This document shows positions 15,687 through 24,874 of a stretch of 64,000 nt of DNA, one piece after another (position 1 is the stretch's first letter; every line of letters starts with the position of its first letter). The notes beneath the pieces were generated by a model. It was not told the DNA's origin. It was given only the letters and a program-made list of their open reading frames with translations, and did no database searches. Origin of the DNA: DATBLE01 sp036555585 (GTDB lineage: Bacteria; Actinomycetota; Thermoleophilia; Gaiellales; Gaiellaceae); contig DATBLE010000002.1 of the NCBI GenBank assembly GCA_036555585.1, positions 62,001 to 126,000 of the forward strand, read 5' to 3'. The position numbers and the translations under genes are program-made.

Positions 15687-16937
15687 CTACCCGAGGCTCC
15701 GCAGCAGCTCGGCGAGCTCTCCGACCCGCGCCTCGCGCGAGAGCTTGCTGCGGGTGCCGGCGTCGAGTGCCACGGCGTCGAGGGTGCCCGCCTGCCAGCG
15801 CGCGTGGAGATCTTCGAGCGCCTTCCGGATCGCCCCGGGGTCGTCCGGCGGCGCGATCAGCCCGGCACCGTTCGCCCGGATCAGCTGCGCGGCGGCGCCG
15901 TCGGGGGGCACGGCGGCGAGGATCGGCCGCTCCGCGGCGAGGTACTCGAAGACCTTCCCGGAGAGGACTCCGAGTCCCCGGCCTCCGGCCTCCGGGATCA
16001 AGAGCAGCAGCGCCTCCGAGTCGCGCTGGAGCTCCAGCGAGCGCCTGCGCGTGACGTAGGGGATCAGCTCGAGCCGGTCGCCGAGGTCGAGCGTCTCCGC
16101 CCACTCGCGGTCGGCCGGGCGGAAGTCGCCGACGAAGCGGGCGATCACGTCCAGCCTGGAATCGGCCAGCGCGCCGATGAACGGTCGCGGGTCGCGGCGC
16201 CCGAAGAAGCTTCCGGTGTGCGTGATCCGGAAGCGCGGCGACGGGCGGTGCTCGAGCCCCTCGAAGTCGTCGAAGTCGGCGCCGTTCGCGATCGTCACCA
16301 CCCGGCCCTTCGGCTCGAACGCGCGCGCCTCCTCCGCGATCGCGTCGGCGGCGGCCACGATCGCGTCCGCGTAGCGGGCGACCAGAGCCGCCACGCCGTG
16401 CTCGCCCTGCTCCTTGATGCGCGCCAGGGTGCGCTCGTCGCCGCGCCGGTGCGGATGGGCCACGAGCGAGTCGCGCAGGTCGGCGACCCAGCCGGCGCCG
16501 GTCGCCCTCTTGACCGCAGCTCCGACGAAGTGCACCGAGCTCGGCGGGGAGGTGGTGAGCACGACGTCGATCCCCTCGCGGAGGGCGACCCGGATCGCGG
16601 CGGGGATCGCCGTCAGGTTCCAGGTGACGTTCTCGTCGGGAACGAGCAGCCTGCGCCCGAGGAGCCGGGTCTGGACGCCCAGCCGCTCGAGCCCCTGCGT
16701 GCCGTGCAGCTCCTGGGCGGGGATCCGGCCGCGCGGGCCGACGTAGCGGGCCCGGTGCACCCACGCCTGCGTGGGGGGCTCCAGCTCGTCGTCGCGGTGC
16801 ACCCACTTCGGGTCGTCCGGAGCGAGCACGTGCGTCTCGATCCCGAGCGCGGGCAGGTGCGTCGCCGTCTTCAGCGTGCGCTGGACGCCGCCGCCCCCGG
16901 CCGGCGGGAAGTACATCGAGACGATCAGGACCTTCAC
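15687..16937 (-). CDS. glycosyltransferase, GT4-like
   Basis: A 416-residue GT-B protein. The N-terminus VKVLIVSMYFPPAGGGGVQRT is the typical acceptor-domain glycine loop. WNLTAIPAAIRVA and a VLTTSPPSS segment follow, and the donor domain contains SGKVFEYLAAERP. It is probably one of the sequential transferases of the repeat unit. GTG at 16937 makes a 4-nt GTGA overlap with the upstream membrane protein gene, which fixes the start. Confidence 0.85.
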   Translation of the reverse strand: MKVLIVSMYFPPAGGGGVQRTLKTATHLPALGIETHVLAPDDPKWVHRDDELEPPTQAWVHRARYVGPRGRIPAQELHGTQGLERLGVQTRLLGRRLLVPDENVTWNLTAIPAAIRVALREGIDVVLTTSPPSSVHFVGAAVKRATGAGWVADLRDSLVAHPHRRGDERTLARIKEQGEHGVAALVARYADAIVAAADAIAEEARAFEPKGRVVTIANGADFDDFEGLEHRPSPRFRITHTGSFFGRRDPRPFIGALADSRLDVIARFVGDFRPADREWAETLDLGDRLELIPYVTRRRSLELQRDSEALLLLIPEAGGRGLGVLSGKVFEYLAAERPILAAVPPDGAAAQLIRANGAGLIAPPDDPGAIRKALEDLHARWQAGTLDAVALDAGTRSKLSREARVGELAELLRSLG

Positions 16938-18982
16938 GAGCGGAGACGGTAGAGGACGTATCTCGCGTCGGAGTAGACCTGCGGCAGGTCGGGGCGCAGC
17001 TTCGTCCGCTTCCGGTCGACGACCAGCCACGTGGCTCCGTAGCGGCGCGGGATCGCCAGGTTCCCGCTGCCGAAGAACGCCTGCGCGTCTGCGCGGCGCG
17101 CGTACGGCCGGTTGGCCTGCGTGTCGGCGACGTGGCCGGGAAGCGCGTTCGCCACGTAGACCGGCGCGAACGCGGCGATGGCGTAGCTCGTCGTGTCGTC
17201 GGAGAAGACCACCGCCTTCTCCGGCACGCGGTCGCGGAGGGCGGCGACCAGCCCCGGGGTGGGGCTACGGACGGCCGGCGGGCGCTCGTCCCAGTGCGTG
17301 AACCCGTGCAGGGCGGCCGGCAGGATCGCGAGCGCCGTCGTCGCGGCGGCGATCGTGCCCACCCGGTCGAGCTCGGTCAGCCGGCGCGGCAGCAGCAGGC
17401 CGAGCACCAGCGCCGCCGCGCCGCCGAAGAGGGCGACCCAGGTCGCGAGCGCAGGCCCGCCGTCGTCGAGCCCGTAGCCGAAGTCCCCCGGATAGGCGAG
17501 CTGGAAGGCGATGCCGGCGCCGAGCCCGACCGGGAGCGCTCCGATCGAGAGCATCCGCGCCAGCACCGCGGCACCGCCGGCGACCGCGAACGGAAACGGC
17601 ACGAAGCCTGCCACCCGCCTGGCCTGCGAGACGGAGACGGCGTCGGCGAAGTGGGTGAAGAGGCTCGGCAGCAGCACGATGACGAGCACGGCGAGGAAGC
17701 CGCCGATCACGAAGGCACCCCAGCGGCGCCGGGCCGCGAAGGCTGCGAGCGGGACGGCGAAGAGCGCCAGCACCGCGACCGCGCCCGCCCGGCCGAGGAC
17801 CTCGGGAGCGAGCCGGTAGCTCCCGTCCGAGAAGACGTCGAGCTGACCCTTGTAGTGCTGGAGCGCACGGGTGAGCTCGTCCGACGACGGGCTCACGGAC
17901 GCGGTCTCCCGCGCGATCGGCCGGAGCCAGAGCGCCACCGCTGCCGAGGGCAGCACCACGGCCAGAAGCGCGAGCACGCCCTCGACCGGTTCCGCGCGGG
18001 CGAGCACGAGCCTGGCGACGACGTAGCCGGCGAGCGGGATCAGCACGAAGACCGCGTAGGTCGGATGCACGAGCGCGAGCGCCCCGGCCGCGACCGCCAG
18101 CGTCGCGAGCCCGGACGCCGGGCCGGGGGCATGGTCGATCCTGCCCCCGGCACGATCTGCCTGCCGGGCGACGGAGGCGAAGAAGAGGGCGATCACGGCG
18201 GGGACGAGCAGCTGGCGGCCGACGGTCGCGGGAAGGGCGAGCGCCCGGTACGAGGCGCCGTGCCCGGCCGCCAGGCCGAACATCGCCACCTGCGCGAGCA
18301 ACACCGCGAGCCCGCCCCAGGCCGAGCGGAACACCTCCCTGCCGGCCTCCCAGGCGACGAGGAAGGCGACCGGCACGAGCACGCTGGCCTCGTGGAGCAC
18401 CACGCCGGTCGGATCGACGCCCGCCAGCCGCGCGACGAGCGCGAGGAACGCGTGCCAGAGCGGAAACGCGTACCCGGGGTGGAGGCCGCCGTCCCTGAAC
18501 TCGTCGACCGCGCGCAACGACAGTCCACCGAAGTCGTCCAGCTTCCGGACCCGGGCGAGGTGGAAGAAGTCGTCGCCGCCGACCAGGTGCGTCGTGATCG
18601 TCCAGAGCGCGATCCCGAGCCCGACGCCGGCGAGCGCGACCCCCAGGGACAGACCCGGAGTGGTCTGTCCCTGCCGGACCGGCCGGCGCCACGGCCACGC
18701 GAGAGCCCCGACCACGACCACGCCGAGCAAGACGAGCGCGAGCCCCAGCGACGCGTGCAGCGCGAACACGACCGCCATCGCCGCGAACAGCGCGGCCAGG
18801 CTCCACGCGAGCGCGGCCGACACCGACGGTACGCGCAGCCCGCGGGCGATCAGCGCGCCGGGGAGCAGCAGGCAGGCCGTCGCCGCCGCCAGCCGCACCC
18901 ACAGCCCCCAGCTGCTGTCCGGGAGCAGGCGCGAGATCCCGAGCGCCGGCAGGGCGACGAGCTCCCACGGCACGCGCCGCAT
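16934..18982 (-). CDS. large polytopic membrane protein, GT-C-like
   Basis: A 682-residue protein with about 14 hydrophobic helices, a luminal-type loop TTHLVGGDDFFHLARVRKL after the fourth helix, and a soluble C-terminal tail. A double-acidic motif (here GDDFFHL) early in the chain is typical of GT-C enzymes that use lipid-phosphate sugars outside the membrane, but no named family is certain. The coding region contains the palindrome at 18644-18673, read as RQGQTTPGLSLG. The ATG start at 18982 shares one base with the upstream glycosyltransferase stop (TGATG). Confidence 0.6.
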   Translation of the reverse strand: MRRVPWELVALPALGISRLLPDSSWGLWVRLAAATACLLLPGALIARGLRVPSVSAALAWSLAALFAAMAVVFALHASLGLALVLLGVVVVGALAWPWRRPVRQGQTTPGLSLGVALAGVGLGIALWTITTHLVGGDDFFHLARVRKLDDFGGLSLRAVDEFRDGGLHPGYAFPLWHAFLALVARLAGVDPTGVVLHEASVLVPVAFLVAWEAGREVFRSAWGGLAVLLAQVAMFGLAAGHGASYRALALPATVGRQLLVPAVIALFFASVARQADRAGGRIDHAPGPASGLATLAVAAGALALVHPTYAVFVLIPLAGYVVARLVLARAEPVEGVLALLAVVLPSAAVALWLRPIARETASVSPSSDELTRALQHYKGQLDVFSDGSYRLAPEVLGRAGAVAVLALFAVPLAAFAARRRWGAFVIGGFLAVLVIVLLPSLFTHFADAVSVSQARRVAGFVPFPFAVAGGAAVLARMLSIGALPVGLGAGIAFQLAYPGDFGYGLDDGGPALATWVALFGGAAALVLGLLLPRRLTELDRVGTIAAATTALAILPAALHGFTHWDERPPAVRSPTPGLVAALRDRVPEKAVVFSDDTTSYAIAAFAPVYVANALPGHVADTQANRPYARRADAQAFFGSGNLAIPRRYGATWLVVDRKRTKLRPDLPQVYSDARYVLYRLRS
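18644..18673. repeat. REP-like palindrome inside a coding sequence
   Basis: CAGGGACAGACC (18644-18655) and GGTCTGTCCCTG (18662-18673) form a perfect 12-bp stem with a 6-nt loop. The same sequence core occurs in the elements at 25894 and 63857. Here it lies within the GT-C-like membrane protein gene and stays in frame. Confidence 0.85.
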
Positions 18983-19833
18983 CAAAGGGCGCGGGCGGCG
19001 TCGCGGTACATGCGTCCGCGCTCCCCGCGGAAGACCAGGCCGCGCAGGCGCAGGGCGACGAGGAGCAGCCGCCGGGCCCGGGCGGCCTCCCGCGGACCGC
19101 GGTGCTTGCCGAACCAGCGCACGATCCCCCGCACGTTCTCGGCGTACATGCGTCCGCCGTGCGTGGCGCCGCCGACGTGCACGGCCTCCGCCTCCGGCGT
19201 GAACCAGACCGACCAGCCCGCCTCCCGGAAGCGGTAGAGCCAGTCGGTCTCCTCGCTGAACAGGAAGAAGTCCTCGTCGAGCATCCCGACCGCGTCGACG
19301 GCCGCCCGGCGGACGAGGAGGCACGAGCCCATCGCCCACTCGACCGCTCGTACCGAGCCGTGGTCGAAGTCGCCCGCGTAGTAGGCGTTCAGCGCGCGGG
19401 AGCGCGGAGCGAGCTTGCGCAGGAAGAAGTACTCGGTCGCGATGCGCCAGAGCGTCGGGAAGCCGCGCACCGAGCGCTGGAGCGTCCCGTCCGGGTTGCG
19501 CAGCCGCGGTGCGATCACCGCCGCGTCGTCGTGGGCGTCCGCGAAGGCGACGAGCCGCTCGAGCGCGTCCCCCACCAGCCAGGCGTCCGAGTTGATCAGC
19601 AGGTGGTAGCGGGCCTCCGCCGCGCACATGCCGGCGTTCAGCCCCGCGCCGAGGCCGCGGTTCTCCTGCCGGAGCACGCGCACCTCCGGGAACCGCTCCC
19701 GCACGAGCTCGACGGTCCCGTCGGTGGAGCCGTGGTCGACCAGGATCGTCTCGACCCCGCCGAGGCTCTCCAGGCATTGCTCGACCCAGGGCCGCCCGTT
19801 CAGCGTCACCGTGACGGCCGAGACGTCACCCAC
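18982..19833 (-). CDS. glycosyltransferase, GT2 family (rhamnosyltransferase-like)
   Basis: A 283-residue GT-A enzyme. VTVTLNGRPWVEQCLESL opens the nucleotide-binding half, HGSTDGT holds the first acidic site, and INSDAWL carries the DXD-like metal site near residue 80. The acceptor half contains AMGSCLLVRRAA and DEDFFLFSEETDWLYR, which are characteristic of rhamnosyltransferase-type GT2 proteins. There are no membrane spans. GTG at 19833 overlaps the upstream UPF0104 gene by 8 nt. Confidence 0.85.
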   Translation of the reverse strand: MGDVSAVTVTLNGRPWVEQCLESLGGVETILVDHGSTDGTVELVRERFPEVRVLRQENRGLGAGLNAGMCAAEARYHLLINSDAWLVGDALERLVAFADAHDDAAVIAPRLRNPDGTLQRSVRGFPTLWRIATEYFFLRKLAPRSRALNAYYAGDFDHGSVRAVEWAMGSCLLVRRAAVDAVGMLDEDFFLFSEETDWLYRFREAGWSVWFTPEAEAVHVGGATHGGRMYAENVRGIVRWFGKHRGPREAARARRLLLVALRLRGLVFRGERGRMYRDAARAL

Positions 19834-20812
19834 TGCGCTCGAGCCGCGGCTGCTCGCGCCCCCTGGCCCCGCGCAGCCCCTCCCAGCCGAGGATGACCGC
19901 CCCGGGCAGCGCGAGCGCGATCGTGACCACGAAGAAGAGGAAGCCGGTCGCGAAGGCCGCGTCGGCGCTGACGCCGAGCTGGCCGAGGAAGCTGACGAAG
20001 AACGCCTCGCGCACGGCCAGGCCGTTGATCGTGAACGGCACGAGCATGACGAGGAAGAGGAGCGGCCCCATCACGTAGTACGCGCGCGGCGACAGGTCGA
20101 CGCCCACGGCCTTGCCCGTCAGCCAGATCGCCAGCACGCGCACGGCCTGGATCGCCAGGGTGAGGATGGTGACGCCGGCGAGGAGCCAGCCGTGGTTCCG
20201 ATAGGCGTGGATGCCCTCGTACACGGCGCGCACGGGCCGTTCGACTCGCAGCTTCGTCAGGATCGGCACCGAGCGGCTCAGTGGACGCCGCGCCCGCCTC
20301 GAGAAGAGAACGACGGCGAGCACGAAGGTGGCGACGACGAAGGCGAGCTCCACCCACAGGTACGCCCCGACGTCGTAGTGCCCGATCGCGAGCACGAAGC
20401 CCACCGCGGCCAGCGCGAGCGTCGCAGCGCCGCCGAGCGCCCGCTCGAGCAGCACCGACCCGGCGATCGCCCCCCCGTAGCCGGGATGGCGGCGGGACGT
20501 CTCGAAGATGCGCATCGCGTCGCCGCCGACCGAGGTCGGCAGGACCTGGCCCGCGGTGTACGCGGTGAAGTAGGCCCGCAGCAGCCACCGCAGCCGGTCG
20601 TGGATGCCGCGCCCGGCGAGCAGCCGCTGCCACCGCCAGGCCATCGGCCAGACGGTGACGATCATGATCGCGATCGCGCCGAAGAAGTACTCGAGCTGGG
20701 CGTCGCGCAGGACGTCGATCGTCTCGCCGACGTCGATCTTCCAGAGGATGTAGGCGGTGCAGAGGCCGGTGACGACCAGCGTCGCGCTGACGCGGACCGA
20801 CCGTCGCTTCAC
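19826..20812 (-). CDS. UPF0104 / lysylphosphatidylglycerol synthase TM-region family membrane protein
   Basis: A 328-residue protein with seven to eight hydrophobic helices. Family marks are the loop GQVLPTSVGGDAMRI, ERALGG and PFTINGLAVREAFFV. Relatives (the MprF flippase domain and AglD-type proteins) move or bind lipid-linked molecules, so a role in lipid-linked sugar handling is likely but unproved. GTG at 20812 forms a GTGA overlap with the aminotransferase stop. A second member of the family is encoded at 39595-40707. Confidence 0.85.
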   Translation of the reverse strand: MKRRSVRVSATLVVTGLCTAYILWKIDVGETIDVLRDAQLEYFFGAIAIMIVTVWPMAWRWQRLLAGRGIHDRLRWLLRAYFTAYTAGQVLPTSVGGDAMRIFETSRRHPGYGGAIAGSVLLERALGGAATLALAAVGFVLAIGHYDVGAYLWVELAFVVATFVLAVVLFSRRARRPLSRSVPILTKLRVERPVRAVYEGIHAYRNHGWLLAGVTILTLAIQAVRVLAIWLTGKAVGVDLSPRAYYVMGPLLFLVMLVPFTINGLAVREAFFVSFLGQLGVSADAAFATGFLFFVVTIALALPGAVILGWEGLRGARGREQPRLERSG

Positions 20813-21945
20813 GAGGTGAACGACGCGTGCACCCGGCGCAGCGCCTCGATCGCATCCTCGATGTCCGCCTCCGAGTGCGCCGGCGAGAGCGGCAGCGAGA
20901 GCAGCTCCGCGCCGGCCCGTTCGGCGACCGGCAGCGCGGGCTGGTCGGGGAACCGCTCACGGTACGCGCTCAGCCGGTGCACGGGCAGGAAGTGGACGCT
21001 GGTGCCGATGTTCTCCTCCGCGAGCGCCTCGCGGTAGGCGTCGCGGCCGGCGCCGGCGGCCTCCCCGACCCGCACCGGATAGAGGTGATGCGCATGGGTG
21101 TCGCGCGGGTCGCGGCCCACCGGCTCGATCCCCTCTAGCTCCGCGACGGCGGCGTCGTAGAGCTCGACCTGTCGCAGCCGCAGCGCGCGGTGGCGGTCGA
21201 CCTTGTCCAGCTGGCAGAGCGCGATCGAGGCGAGCACGTCCGACAGGTTCGCCTTGTAGCCCGGGACGGCGATGTCGTAGAGCGAGCCGTGGCCGCGGCG
21301 CATGATCGTCAGCGCGCGGATCGCCTCGGCCAGCTCGTCGCTCGAGGTGGTGACGATGCCGCCCTCGCCGGCGGCGATCGACTTCGTCGCGTACAGCGAG
21401 AAGCAGGTCGCCTCCGAGAGCGCGCCGATCTTCCGGCCGCGGTACTCGCTCTCGGCCGCGTGAGCGGCGTCCTCGACGACGGGGAGGCCGAGCGCGTGGA
21501 TCGGGTCGAGGTCGGCCGGCTGCCCGTACAGGTGCACCGGCATGATCGCCCTCGTCCGGGGCCTGACCTGCTCCGCGACGGCTTCCGGGTCGATGTTCAG
21601 CGTGTCGTCCAGCACGTCGGCGAAGACGGGCGTCGCCCCCGTGTGGACGATCACGTTCGCGGTCGCCGGCCACGTGATCGGCGTCGTGATCACCTCGTCC
21701 CCGGGGCCGATCCCGAGCGCCACCAGCGCCAGGTGCATGGCGGCCGTTCCCGACGAGACCGCGAGCGCGTGCTTCGCGCCGGCGTAGGCGGCGAACCGCT
21801 CTTCGAGCTCGGCGGCGCGCGGGCCCGTGGTCAGCCAGCCGGAGCGGATCGCGTCGGCGACGGCCGCGATCTCCTCGTCGCCGACCGCCGGCGGCTGGAA
21901 GCCGAGGAACGTCTCTCGTCTAGACGACAGCTTCTGCGGGGACAT
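20809..21945 (-). CDS. DegT/DnrJ/EryC1 family sugar aminotransferase
   Basis: About 378 residues, a PLP aminotransferase that converts an NDP-keto sugar to an amino sugar. SSGTAAMHLAL near 64 binds the phosphate, VVEDAAHA near 156 gives the Asp that pairs with the PLP nitrogen, and Lys188 in SLYATKSI forms the Schiff base. It lies directly after an ATP-grasp gene and an RmlB-like dehydratase on the same strand, which should supply the keto sugar. ATG at 21945 overlaps the ATP-grasp stop by 26 nt. Confidence 0.88.
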   Translation of the reverse strand: MSPQKLSSRRETFLGFQPPAVGDEEIAAVADAIRSGWLTTGPRAAELEERFAAYAGAKHALAVSSGTAAMHLALVALGIGPGDEVITTPITWPATANVIVHTGATPVFADVLDDTLNIDPEAVAEQVRPRTRAIMPVHLYGQPADLDPIHALGLPVVEDAAHAAESEYRGRKIGALSEATCFSLYATKSIAAGEGGIVTTSSDELAEAIRALTIMRRGHGSLYDIAVPGYKANLSDVLASIALCQLDKVDRHRALRLRQVELYDAAVAELEGIEPVGRDPRDTHAHHLYPVRVGEAAGAGRDAYREALAEENIGTSVHFLPVHRLSAYRERFPDQPALPVAERAGAELLSLPLSPAHSEADIEDAIEALRRVHASFTS

Positions 21946-23164
21946 CGGCAACGACGAAGCGTACGCAGTCCGCCGCTCGGCCAGCACGCGCGACCGCCTC
22001 GTCGCGGCTGGAGCCGACGGCGAGCACCGCTCCCACGCGGTCGGAGCCGCGGCGCAGCGGCCCGAGCACCGCTCCGGGCTCGGGGTACACGCGCACCCGC
22101 TCCACGCCGTCGACGGCGCCGGCCGCCTCCACGCCCTCGACCTCCACCAGCGTCCCCGGCTCGGGCACGAGGAACCGCGTGCAGCCGCCGCCGGCCCGCT
22201 GGACCGGCCGGAGCTGCTCCTCCTCGACCGGCTCGCCCAGCGCGGCGGCGAGCGCGAGGCCGTTCAGGTCGACCCCCAGCACCGCCTCGCACAGCTCGGC
22301 GTCGTGCCCGCCGCCGAGCCGCGCCGCCAGCTCGACCACGTGCGCACCGCGCTCGCCGACCACGACCTGCGTGTAGGTGGGCCCCCGCTCGACCCCGATC
22401 GCCTCGGCCGCCTGACGGGCCGCCTCGACCGCCGCGCCCACCTCCTCCGGCGCGAGCGAGCTCGGCCAGACGTGCGCGAGCGCCACTCCGAACGCGGGCG
22501 GCTCGGCGACGACGCGGTCGGTGACCGTCAGCGGCGTGAGGTGCCCGTCGACCGAGAACGCGTTCACGGTCACCTCGCGGCCCGGCACCAGCTCCTCGAC
22601 CAGCACCACGCTGGAGCGCGACTCGGCCAGGGCGAGCGCGAAGGCGTCCTCGAGCAGCTCCTCGCCGCGAACGAGCACGAGCCCCTTCTGGCCCTGACGG
22701 TCGGGGGCCTTGACCACGCACGGGTAGCCGAGCTCGGCGGCGGCCGTGCCGGCCTCCTCGACCGTCGTGCAGACGACGTGCCGCGGGTGGGGGACGCCGG
22801 CCTCCGCGAAGCGCTCGCGCTGCCGGAGCTTGGAGGTGGCGAGCACGGCCGTGGCGGACGAGATCGGGTGCGGGAGCACCTGGCGCTCGGCGATGCGGGC
22901 GGCGATCGCGACCGGCCAGTCGATGCCGGGCGCTATCAGGCCGTCGACCCGCTCCGCGGCGGCGAGACGGTCGATCTGGGGCTCGTCCTCGACGGAGATG
23001 ATCGCGCGGCGGTCGGCGAGGCGAAAGCCGGGCGCCGCGGGGTTGCGGTCGACGGCGACGACGAAGAGCCCGCCGTCGCGGGCGGCTTCGAGGAGCCCGA
23101 GCTGCCCCGGGCCCGCGCCTAGGACGAGAAGACGCTTCGGTCCGGCTCCCTGAGTCCCCGCCAC
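21920..23164 (-). CDS. ATP-grasp ligase-like protein
   Basis: A 414-residue ATP-grasp enzyme. An N-terminal PylC/CarB-type Rossmann domain (LLVLGAGPGQLGLLEAA) leads into an ATP-binding core with YPCVVKAPDRQGQKG, VLVEELVPGREVTVNAF and HVVELAARLGGGHD, which carries the metal ligands. It probably forms an amide or peptide-like bond between a carboxylate and an amine. Encoded between a sugar dehydratase and a sugar aminotransferase, it may attach an amino acid or acyl acid to the amino sugar (inference). GTG at 23164 overlaps the dehydratase gene by 46 nt; no later canonical start fits the fold. Confidence 0.82.
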   Translation of the reverse strand: MAGTQGAGPKRLLVLGAGPGQLGLLEAARDGGLFVVAVDRNPAAPGFRLADRRAIISVEDEPQIDRLAAAERVDGLIAPGIDWPVAIAARIAERQVLPHPISSATAVLATSKLRQRERFAEAGVPHPRHVVCTTVEEAGTAAAELGYPCVVKAPDRQGQKGLVLVRGEELLEDAFALALAESRSSVVLVEELVPGREVTVNAFSVDGHLTPLTVTDRVVAEPPAFGVALAHVWPSSLAPEEVGAAVEAARQAAEAIGVERGPTYTQVVVGERGAHVVELAARLGGGHDAELCEAVLGVDLNGLALAAALGEPVEEEQLRPVQRAGGGCTRFLVPEPGTLVEVEGVEAAGAVDGVERVRVYPEPGAVLGPLRRGSDRVGAVLAVGSSRDEAVARAGRAADCVRFVVADVPAEAVV

Positions 23165-24117
23165 CAGCCGTCATTCTCGCGATACCACTCGACGGTGCGC
23201 TCGAGCCCCTCCTCGAAGGAGGTGCGGGCGCGCCAGCCGACCAGCCGCTCGGCCTTGTCCGTCGAGCCGATGTGGCGGTCGACCTGCCCGGGGCGCTCCG
23301 GCACGTACGACTTCAGCGAGGCGGGCTTGTCCAGCACCTCCAGCACCAGGTCCGCGATCTCCGACACCGAGATGTCCACTCCCGTGGCCACGTTCACGAC
23401 CTCCCCCGCGATCGCGTCGACGTCCGCGTCGATGATCGCCTCGATCGCCTCGGCGTCGTCCTCGACGTAGAGCCAGTCGCGGCTGGCGTGGCCGTCGCCG
23501 TGGACGGTGAGCGGCTCGTCGGAGAGCGCCTGGGTGATGAACCTGGGGATCACCTTCTCCGGATGCTGCCGCGGGCCGTAGTTGTTGAACGGCCTGACGA
23601 TGACGATCGGCAGGTCGTAGGTGACGTGGTAGCTGTACGCGAGCCGGTCGGCCCCCGCCTTGGTCGCGGCGTACGGGCTGCGCGGGTTCAGCGGGTGCTC
23701 CTCGTCCATCGGCGCGTACTCGGCGGTCCCGTACACCTCGCTCGACGAGATCAGGATGAACCGCTCGACCGGCGTCTCGCGGATCGCGTCGAGCAGGATC
23801 TGCGTCCCCTCCACGTTGGTGGTGACGAACTCGGAGGCACCCTCGTCGATCGACTTCTCGACATGGGACTCGGCGGCCGCGTTGACGATCACGTCGACCT
23901 CGGCGACGACGTCCCGGACGAGGTCGCGGTCGCGGATGTCGCCGTGCACGAACGAGAGCCGCGGGTGCGCCATCACGTCGGCAAGGTTCTCGAGGTTGCC
24001 CGCGTACGTGAGCGCGTCCAGCGAGACGACCTCGTACGGGGTGGCTTCGAGCAGGTGGCGGACGAACGTCGAGGAGATGAACCCGGCGCCGCCGGTGACG
24101 AGGATCCGTTTGTCCAT
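23119..24117 (-). CDS. RmlB-like NDP-sugar 4,6-dehydratase/epimerase
   Basis: A 332-residue extended SDR. GGAGFIS is at residues 9-15, DALTYAGNLENL near 34 is the dTDP-glucose 4,6-dehydratase signature, and Tyr149/Lys153 form the YXXXK pair. The catalytic triad loop reads SSSEVYG (124-130) where RmlB normally has a T-D-E order, so the Asp that protonates the leaving hydroxyl is Ser here. The fold and NAD use are secure. The exact reaction (4,6-dehydration or another 4-keto chemistry) is less so. It is first in the dehydratase, ATP-grasp, aminotransferase run. Confidence 0.8.
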   Translation of the reverse strand: MDKRILVTGGAGFISSTFVRHLLEATPYEVVSLDALTYAGNLENLADVMAHPRLSFVHGDIRDRDLVRDVVAEVDVIVNAAAESHVEKSIDEGASEFVTTNVEGTQILLDAIRETPVERFILISSSEVYGTAEYAPMDEEHPLNPRSPYAATKAGADRLAYSYHVTYDLPIVIVRPFNNYGPRQHPEKVIPRFITQALSDEPLTVHGDGHASRDWLYVEDDAEAIEAIIDADVDAIAGEVVNVATGVDISVSEIADLVLEVLDKPASLKSYVPERPGQVDRHIGSTDKAERLVGWRARTSFEEGLERTVEWYRENDGWWRGLREPDRSVFSS

Positions 24118-24145
24118 CGGGAACGAGACACTATCGAGCGGGCCC

Positions 24146-24151
24146 TATACT
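24146..24151 (+). promoter_or_regulatory. -10 box of a leaderless promoter (methyltransferase)
   Basis: TATACT ends 6 nt before the GTG start at 24158. This is the best-matching -10 hexamer in the window. Confidence 0.55.
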
Positions 24152-24157
24152 CCGGCG

Positions 24158-24874
24158 GTGGACAGCCGCGGGGCCGTTCCGATCGAGCAGGCGCCCGAGG
24201 CGAAGCGCACGAACACCGACTACCGCTGGCGCGACGACTCGAAGCGCCACCGCGCCCGCGCGCTCGGCCTCATGGACACGGCTTCCGGAACGGCGCTCGA
24301 AGAAGGCGTCGACCCGGAGTTCCTGAACGAGATCCACCACCTCCAGTACGGGAGGCCGTGGGCGATCGGCCGGTACGTCTTCGACTTCCTGGTCGAGGCG
24401 GGCTGCCTTCCGCGTCACCGGGTGCTCGATTTCGGCTGTGGCGCGCTACGGCTCGGGATTCACGCCATCCGCTACCTCGACGCCGGCAACTACTTCGGGA
24501 TCGACGCCCACCTACGGAGCCTCGAGGCGGCGGTCACGTACGAGATCCCCCTGCACGGGCTCGCGGACAGGCGCCCCCGGCTGCTCTGGGACGGCGACTA
24601 CAACCTCGACCATTTCGGGACGACATTCGACTGGGTCGTCGACTTCTCGACCACGGTGCGCATCCGCAAGCGCGACCTTCCCCGCGCGTTCACGGCGATC
24701 GCCCGCGCCCTGGGCCCCGGCGGCCGGGTGTTGACGTCCCCGCCGCCGAAGGTGCCGGCATCGTCGTTCGCGGACTGGGGCCTGCGGATCGTGCGCGACG
24801 ACCTCGTTCAGGAGTGCCCGATGCTCGCCGGAGGCGCGTCGACCAACTGCTGGTGGGAGCTGGCCGCGGGCTAG
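24158..24874 (+). CDS. class I SAM-dependent methyltransferase
   Basis: A 238-residue protein with motif I VLDFGCGALRLGIHAI near residue 88. YFGIDAH ends the second strand, a FDWVVDFSTTVRI segment is motif II-like, and ALGPGGRVLTS is motif III-like. It could O- or N-methylate a sugar of the glycan. It stands alone between the divergent RmlB-like gene and the convergent GT2 gene. Its TAG stop lies inside the left arm of a long inverted repeat. Confidence 0.72.
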   Translation: MDSRGAVPIEQAPEAKRTNTDYRWRDDSKRHRARALGLMDTASGTALEEGVDPEFLNEIHHLQYGRPWAIGRYVFDFLVEAGCLPRHRVLDFGCGALRLGIHAIRYLDAGNYFGIDAHLRSLEAAVTYEIPLHGLADRRPRLLWDGDYNLDHFGTTFDWVVDFSTTVRIRKRDLPRAFTAIARALGPGGRVLTSPPPKVPASSFADWGLRIVRDDLVQECPMLAGGASTNCWWELAAG

